A stretch of 35,618 nucleotides of DNA, taken from assembly GCF_001274725.1 (NCBI RefSeq), contig NZ_LGUF01000007.1:1-35618 (forward strand), written 5' to 3'. Shown piece after piece: positions 32,037 to 35,618 of the stretch. This DNA is from Sporosarcina globispora (GTDB lineage: Bacteria; Bacillota; Bacilli; Bacillales; Cytobacillaceae). The position numbers were made by a program, and so were the translations under genes. The notes below the pieces were generated by a model that did no database searches, had not been told where the DNA came from, and worked only from the letters and a program-made list of their open reading frames with translations. How positions within the stretch are numbered: position 1 is the stretch's first letter; every line of letters begins with the position of its first letter.

Positions 32037-32350
32037 AAGAATAAGGAGAAATCCTAAAGAATGAGTCAGAACCTGGTGCTCATTCGGACAGATTAAGGAA
32101 AAAACCAAGGGATCGTGTCCGAACTTGGCCCTCATTCGGACAAAATAAGGAAAAATCCGAGGGATCGTGTCCGAACTTGGTCTTCATTCGGACAGATTAA
32201 GGAGAAATCCTAAGGAATAAGTCAGAACCTGGTGCTCATTCGGACAGATTAAGGAAAAAACCAAGGGATCGTGTCCGAACTTGGCCCTCATTCGGACAGA
32301 TTAAGGAAAAATCCAAAGGAACGAGTCCGAACTTGGTCTTCATTCGGACA
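32037..32350. repeat. Tandem array, 52-bp period with 156-bp higher-order period
   Basis: The core CATTCGGACA occurs at 32081, 32133, 32185, 32237, 32289 and 32341, each exactly 52 bases apart. Units 32081-32132 and 32237-32288 are identical over 52 bases; the units starting at 32133 and 32289 are close variants of each other, as are 32185 and the degenerate unit before 32081. So the array is two copies of a three-unit block of 156 bp plus edges. Most units contain TTCGGACA paired with TGTCCGAA, so each can form a stem-loop, and neighbours can cross-pair. Confidence 0.92.
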
Positions 32351-32505
32351 GTAAAGCGCATTCTATGTCCATTTCCGCAGAAAGAAAGTGTTCGCAGTGG
32401 AAATGGCTACTTATCTTTAAAAGCTAATACAACAATCTAAGAGAACAGCTCTTTCATAAAGTTGATAAAGTCAAAACCATAATTAAGAAGAATTTTGAAA
32501 TAAAA

Positions 32506-32539
32506 AAGAGCCAATTTCTTTTAATTAAAATCGGCTCTT
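32506..32539 (-). terminator. Terminator of the zinc-ribbon gene
   Basis: Arms AAGAGCC (32506-32512) and GGCTCTT (32533-32539) with an extra ATTT/AAAT pairing. On the minus strand it is followed by TTTTATT. Confidence 0.8.
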
Positions 32540-32557
32540 CGCACATTCGATATTCGT

Positions 32558-32767
32558 TTAGCGTGATGCTTTAAGCGGCTGGCAAACGTCACATTTGCGC
32601 TGGTGATTATTTTTGAATTTCGTAAATGTTTTTTCAAACTGGATGCCGCATGCACATTGAAAAAGCAGTTTTTGAGAAAAACCATGATATTCCGTCGTTA
32701 AGAGCTTGCTATCCGAATTCTTCTCAACAAATTCCTTAATTTTACTGATGGTCCAGCGTTTATTCAT
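32558..32767 (-). CDS. Small zinc-ribbon protein (CxC...CxxC)
   Basis: 69 aa from the ATG at 32767, preceded by GGGGGTGCAATA; an eight-codon longer start lacks a good ribosome site. Four cysteines C38, C40, C59, C62 form a treble-clef-like zinc site within LLFQCACGIQFEKTFTKFKN and RKCDVC. This pattern is the DNA-binding ribbon commonly repeated in homing and very-short-patch-type endonucleases. Here it stands alone, with no nuclease domain. Role unknown, DNA binding inferred. Confidence 0.72.
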   Translation of the reverse strand: MNKRWTISKIKEFVEKNSDSKLLTTEYHGFSQKLLFQCACGIQFEKTFTKFKNNHQRKCDVCQPLKASR

Positions 32768-32921
32768 TATTGCACCCCCATATTTGATCACTAGGCGGAG
32801 GCTTTTCTAGGCATCCGTTTCATTATGAACATCATAATTCCTAAGTTCCTCATTATAACATGCGCTGACACACAATGAAACATAGCCCCTGGACAAAAGG
32901 ACAAGCCAAGCACTCGAGGTT

Positions 32922-33629
32922 TTAACACCTTACATATTTCCGTTTAAAGCCAATCCTCCCTTTATCTACTTCCTTTTGGATATTTTCCGATGCCTGCAGG
33001 ATACTGCTTTTTTTCTTGTCCCGCTTCATTTCTACCGGCCCGATAGCTTTTGCGGTCTCAACTGCTTTTTCATGGAGCGGCAAATAGGATACAGCCACTG
33101 TATAGACAAAATTATTCATGGCTGATTTCGTACGCTCCGGAGAATTGTGAATGGTTTCTTTCACTTTATCAAGCATTTTGGCCAGCTTCTCTTCTGAAAA
33201 TTCAGCATCCGGGCGATTTCCCAAAAGCCAGCAATAGCAGCTCCAGCCGCCTGACATCCGGAGCTCTTCCCCGCTTTCAATCCATTTATCGGCAACATCC
33301 TGTGCAATATCGGCTTCAGCTAAAGTAACGGCAACCACATAATCGGACAGCATATAAAAATAAGCATCGTCCATCCAGCGGTCGAAATCTGCTTCGGTCA
33401 TGGCTTCAGGATCTGCAATGATGCCTGCAAAGTACATGGCATCATAGTTCCCTGTAGCGTAAAGCTCCTCTGCCAAAGGCTGATTTCTTTTAATTTTTTT
33501 GGCGATCGGCTTCATGGCGCCTGTTGCAGTGCCAAAAAGCGGCTCGTGTGCACCGTTTGATATGTACATTTTCTTGGTCCGTTCCTTGCCGAGAGCCTCA
33601 AGCTCCTGCATAACCGTCTGTAATTCCAT
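32922..33629 (-). CDS. DNA alkylation repair protein (AlkD-like HEAT repeat family)
   Basis: 235 aa, all-helical. N-terminal YISNGAHEPLFGTATGAMKPIAKKIK is typical of AlkD-like DNA alkylation repair enzymes, followed by helical HEAT-like repeats (ELYATGNYDAMYFAGIIADP, DRWMDDAYFYMLSDYVV, AMNNFVYTVAVSYLPLHEKA). Expected to act as a monofunctional glycosylase on alkylated purines; the catalytic-type Trp/Asp positions could not be assigned with confidence. It follows the peptidase E gene by 54 bp on the same strand and may share its transcript. Confidence 0.85.
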   Translation of the reverse strand: MELQTVMQELEALGKERTKKMYISNGAHEPLFGTATGAMKPIAKKIKRNQPLAEELYATGNYDAMYFAGIIADPEAMTEADFDRWMDDAYFYMLSDYVVAVTLAEADIAQDVADKWIESGEELRMSGGWSCYCWLLGNRPDAEFSEEKLAKMLDKVKETIHNSPERTKSAMNNFVYTVAVSYLPLHEKAVETAKAIGPVEMKRDKKKSSILQASENIQKEVDKGRIGFKRKYVRC

Positions 33630-33683
33630 CTTTAAACACGTCCTTTTATTTTAATGATGTTAACAGCAAAACGCTGATAAGCC

Positions 33684-34379
33684 TCAAGAACCCAAGTATT
33701 CTGTTTCCAGTTCAATCTCTTTTACTTCTTTATCGAAATAGACCTTATAAGCCCTGGCGTTCGGTCTTGAGCTTACAATTCTGCTGACCTCCTCCTCAAT
33801 AAAGTGAATAGCCACTCCATCATCTGCGGCAATACCAGGCTTTATTTTATCAGATGCCAATAGTTCATGATAAGCAGGTCTTCTTTCCGCTTCCCCATCA
33901 TAATGAGGGCAATTGCTTCCTTTTAAAAAGCCCAGGCATGTTAAGGGCTCCAGTTTATCACCATAGGAATCCGTAACCCCTTCTTCAAACCAGCAAATGG
34001 AGCCTGCGCTGATGCCGGCTAATACGATCCCTTGATGCCATGCCTTTATTAAAATCTTATCTAGTCCCCATTCTTTCCATAAAACCAATAAATTCTTCGT
34101 ATTTCCCCCTCCAACATAAATGATGTCTTTTTCCATTATGAACCCTTCAATATCTCTTGTTGGCGGTTTAAATAATGATAAATGGGACGGCTGGCACTTC
34201 TGTTTTTCAAAAAAGTCATAAAACCATTTAATGCAAATGTCGGAATCCCCTGTTGCCGTGGGAATATAACAGATGTTCGGGTTTTCTTTTCCTGACTGGC
34301 GTAAAATATATTCATCTAATAGTGGATTCTCCGGCTCCATCGAGAACCCTCCGCCTCCCAGCGCGATTATTTGTCTCAT
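33684..34379 (-). CDS. Peptidase E family protein (S51, class I GATase-like)
   Basis: 231 aa, the usual length for the S51 family. Catalytic S124 lies in the nucleophile elbow AGISAGS, with the catalytic-type His at 159 (NCPHYDGE) and GGGNT near 90-94. N-terminal ALGGGGF and ICYIPTATGD complete the family pattern. S51 enzymes cleave Asp-X dipeptides or act on cyanophycin; here it may serve dipeptide turnover. Ribosome site GGAGGGGAAGCTGGAAT. First gene of a likely two-gene unit with the AlkD-like gene. Confidence 0.9.
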   Translation of the reverse strand: MRQIIALGGGGFSMEPENPLLDEYILRQSGKENPNICYIPTATGDSDICIKWFYDFFEKQKCQPSHLSLFKPPTRDIEGFIMEKDIIYVGGGNTKNLLVLWKEWGLDKILIKAWHQGIVLAGISAGSICWFEEGVTDSYGDKLEPLTCLGFLKGSNCPHYDGEAERRPAYHELLASDKIKPGIAADDGVAIHFIEEEVSRIVSSRPNARAYKVYFDKEVKEIELETEYLGS

Positions 34380-34713
34380 ATTCCAGCTTCCCCTCCAATG
34401 GTAATGCGATATGAACCTCTTATAAGGAAATATGCAGAAGAATATGGGATTGGTACCCTTTTCGTTAATTAGCTACTTGATTAATTGGCATGTCAAATTG
34501 TAAATCAGGTGGTTGTTGATCAGGATCGAAACCATACTGGCTTTATGTAGTAATGGAAAAAACGGCAATAGAAGGGGATAGCGTCTGGAACGATTTACAA
34601 CGCTAAGGAAACTCCAATATTAAAAAGCCCAATTTCTTATTAAAATTGAGAAATTGGGCTTTTTCGTTACTCCATAAACGCGCTGTTGAAGATAATAAAG
34701 CTTTAAAAATGTA
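34380..34713. other. Intergenic region with a bidirectional terminator and a short coding trace
   Basis: Contains the promoter of the peptidase E gene (minus strand), the terminator at 34622-34664, and a short minus-strand open stretch without start (ending at the stop 34465-34467) that reads YGFDPDQQPPDLQFDMPINQ, protein-like but unassigned. No gene is called. Confidence 0.5.
34622..34664. terminator. Bidirectional terminator
   Basis: Sixteen-base arms AAAAAGCCCAATTTCT (34622-34637) and AGAAATTGGGCTTTTT (34649-34664) with an 11-base loop. It carries T runs on both strands. On the minus side it ends the lectin-like gene and the short ORF after it. Confidence 0.92.
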
Positions 34714-34842
34714 TTAATCTATCAGTCCTTCCACAGTGTCTGTGTATTTCGCTGCCCAGTTAGAGAATGGAAGATCGTCATCCCACATAACCATCCCTAT
34801 TGCTTTTGCACATCCCCAATCCAAGATTCTTTGGTGGAGCAT
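34714..34842 (-). CDS. Short ORF (42 aa) downstream of the lectin-like gene, possibly a remnant
   Basis: Minus-strand frame from ATG 34842, with the same frame open about 15 codons further upstream. The product (LDWGCAKAIGMVMWDDDLPF, then NWAAKYTDTVEGLID) looks like the C-terminal end of a larger protein, possibly a secreted enzyme, but is not assigned. No clear ribosome site. It lies between the lectin-like gene and a terminator, so it could be the remains of its original 3' partner. A perfect 10-bp inverted repeat (34843-34872) sits just before its ATG. Confidence 0.35.
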   Translation of the reverse strand: MLHQRILDWGCAKAIGMVMWDDDLPFSNWAAKYTDTVEGLID

Positions 34843-34872
34843 GGTAGCCATCTGGTATCTAAGATGGCTACC
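34843..34872. repeat. Perfect 10-bp inverted repeat after the lectin-like gene
   Basis: GGTAGCCATC (34843-34852) and GATGGCTACC (34863-34872). No T tract follows on the minus strand, so it is not a standard terminator. Confidence 0.55.
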
Positions 34873-34889
34873 TCTTGCTTTCCTTTAAT

Positions 34890-35618
34890 TTAAATAGTCC
34901 AAGCTTTATGCCACATATGTTGGTCCCCACCTCGTACAAAACAGTCAATTCGGTTATCTCCCCAAGAAACAGCTGCTGGGGCAGAGGTAAGAAAACCTCC
35001 AAGATTTTCCCACTCATGCCATCTTGATCCGTCCCACGCTTTATGCCACATAGCATTGTCTCCACCTCGTACAAAACAATCTAGTCGATTATCTCCCCAA
35101 GAAGCAGCTGCTGGGGCAGAGGTAAGAGTACCTCCAAGATTTTCCCACTCATGCCATCTTGATCCGTCCCACGCTTTATGCCACATAGCATTGTCTCCAC
35201 CTCGTACAAAACAGTCAATTCGGTTATATCCCCAGGAAACAGCTGCTGGAGCAGAGGTAAGAGTACCTCCAAGATTTTCCCACTCATGCCATCTTGATCC
35301 GTCCCATGCTTTATGCCACAAAGCATTGTCTCCACCTCGTACAAAACAATCTAGTCGATTATCTCCCCAAGAAGCAACTGCTGGAGCAGAGGTAAGAGTA
35401 CCTCCGAGATTTTCCCACTCATGCCATCTTGATCCGTCCCATGCTTTATGCCACATAGCATTGTCTCCACCTCGTACAAAACAGTCAATTCGGTTATACC
35501 CCCAGGAAACAGCTGCTGGGGCAGAGGTAAGAGTACCTCCGAGATTTTCCCACTCATGCCATCTTGATCCGTCCCACGCTTTATGCCACATAGCATTGTC
35601 TCCACCTCGTACAAAACA
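34890..35618 (-). CDS. Lectin-like beta-propeller repeat protein (DUF346/PLL-type), 5' end outside window
   Basis: Partial: the frame is open through the right edge, so the start is missing; 242 codons are visible. Composed of ~45-aa units, each with CFVRGGDNAMWHKAW, DGSRWHEWENLGG and LTSAPAAVSWGxNRxD, ending in WHKAWTI. Alternate units differ in a regular way (WGYNRID against WGDNRLD), so the repeat is really a 90-aa pair. This is the blade pattern of PLL/PHL fucose-binding lectins and DUF346 repeats, where W-rich clefts between blades bind sugar. Export or catalytic domains, if any, are beyond the window. The function as a carbohydrate-binding surface or secreted protein is inferred. Confidence 0.85.
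   Translation of the reverse strand, partial: CFVRGGDNAMWHKAWDGSRWHEWENLGGTLTSAPAAVSWGYNRIDCFVRGGDNAMWHKAWDGSRWHEWENLGGTLTSAPAVASWGDNRLDCFVRGGDNALWHKAWDGSRWHEWENLGGTLTSAPAAVSWGYNRIDCFVRGGDNAMWHKAWDGSRWHEWENLGGTLTSAPAAASWGDNRLDCFVRGGDNAMWHKAWDGSRWHEWENLGGFLTSAPAAVSWGDNRIDCFVRGGDQHMWHKAWTI
34931..35618. repeat. 135-bp tandem repeat within the lectin-like gene
   Basis: The string CTCGTACAAAACA recurs at 34931, 35066, 35201, 35336, 35471 and 35606, exactly 135 bases apart. Units are nearly identical in DNA, and alternate units are more alike, giving a 270-bp super-period. Other reading frames are open across the array because the DNA itself is so conserved. Confidence 0.95.

Larger units (their letters stand above)
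31746..32557. other. Gene-free 0.8-kb region with a palindrome and a 52-bp repeat array
   Basis: No credible coding region. The short minus-strand frame at 31953-32135 runs across the repeats and palindrome and is an artefact. The region holds the perfect inverted repeat at 31974-31999, the 52-bp tandem array at 32037-32350, and a smaller dyad CCATTTCC/GGAAATGG (32369-32406). Promoters for the minus-strand gene ending at 30786 must lie at its left edge. Confidence 0.8.

Noticed and set aside
31953..32135. 60-codon minus-strand frame over the repeats
   Set aside because: It is made of the palindrome and 52-bp repeat DNA; the 52-bp period breaks the frame in neighbouring units.
32037..32350. 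CRISPR array
   Set aside because: The whole 52-bp unit is conserved with no unique spacers, and no cas genes are nearby.
30786..32767. A full restriction-modification or toxin-antitoxin system
   Set aside because: Only the HsdR-N-like protein is present; no methylase, specificity, helicase, toxin or antitoxin gene can be recognised.
34463..34511. 23-codon plus-strand frame after TAAGGAAAT near 34.46 kb
   Set aside because: Too short, no conserved features, and it lies in a region with only terminators and traces.
35081..35614. Overlapping 87-codon frames in the lectin region
   Set aside because: They arise because the DNA repeat is nearly identical in every unit; the 45-aa propeller frame has the recognisable protein pattern.

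Overview
The window reads as chromosomal DNA of a low-to-moderate GC Bacillaceae bacterium (Bacillus, Cytobacillus or Mesobacillus type). The basis is strong AGGAGG-type ribosome sites, sigma-A promoters, a proline T-box leader, a Fur-controlled Bacillus-style siderophore importer, lipobox lipoproteins and a complete bla-blaR1-blaI set. No rRNA, tRNA, IS element, integrase or CRISPR array was seen.

Layout. 1-1.75 kb: short-type prolyl-tRNA synthetase behind a T-box. 2-3 kb: two small DUF proteins (DUF1284, DUF3291). 3.1-3.3 kb: decayed TetR regulator. 3.4-5.15 kb: two lipoprotein genes (duplicated DUF4822; ankyrin repeats). 5.3-7.5 kb: two-component system with the kinase gene first, closed by its own terminator. 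7.9-13.1 kb: siderophore uptake operon (binding lipoprotein, two FecCD permeases, ATPase, FhuF-like reductase), with a sigma-A promoter and Fur box upstream and a stem-loop after the binding-protein gene. 13.3-14.7 kb: flavin reductase-like protein divergent from an ArsR regulator. 14.8-15.2 kb: cytidine deaminase. 15.7-17.9 kb: YhgE/Pip membrane protein, then a possible 36-aa membrane peptide. 18.2-21.9 kb: operon of a multi-pass transporter and two M20 hydrolases, probably for scavenging blocked amino acids. 22.1-23.6 kb: GNAT acetyltransferase and secreted glycerophosphodiesterase.

23.8-27.3 kb: class A beta-lactamase divergent from blaR1-blaI, with two BlaI dyads over the bla promoter. 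27.3-27.8 kb: a small 54-codon gene with two cysteines and a LysR remnant. 27.9-29.6 kb: maltose-type O-acetyltransferase and a ROK regulator behind a perfect 11-bp-arm dyad. 29.7-30.2 kb: coiled-coil protein. 30.5-31.7 kb: solitary HsdR-N-like PD-(D/E)XK protein plus a small downstream ORF. 31.97-32.35 kb: a palindrome and a strict 52-bp repeat array with 156-bp super-period. 32.6-34.4 kb: zinc-ribbon protein, AlkD-like repair protein and peptidase E. 34.7 kb to the end: a short ORF and the 3' end of a lectin-like repeat gene built of nearly identical 135-bp units, cut by the window edge.

Most of the window is recognisable housekeeping and accessory content. The parts least explained by known families are the 52-bp repeat array, the 54-aa cysteine peptide, the HsdR-N orphan locus, the ROK operator with a zinc-less ROK protein, and the recently amplified lectin repeat gene. 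Several starts were moved to internal ATGs because the Shine-Dalgarno sequence lies inside or immediately before the longest open frame.
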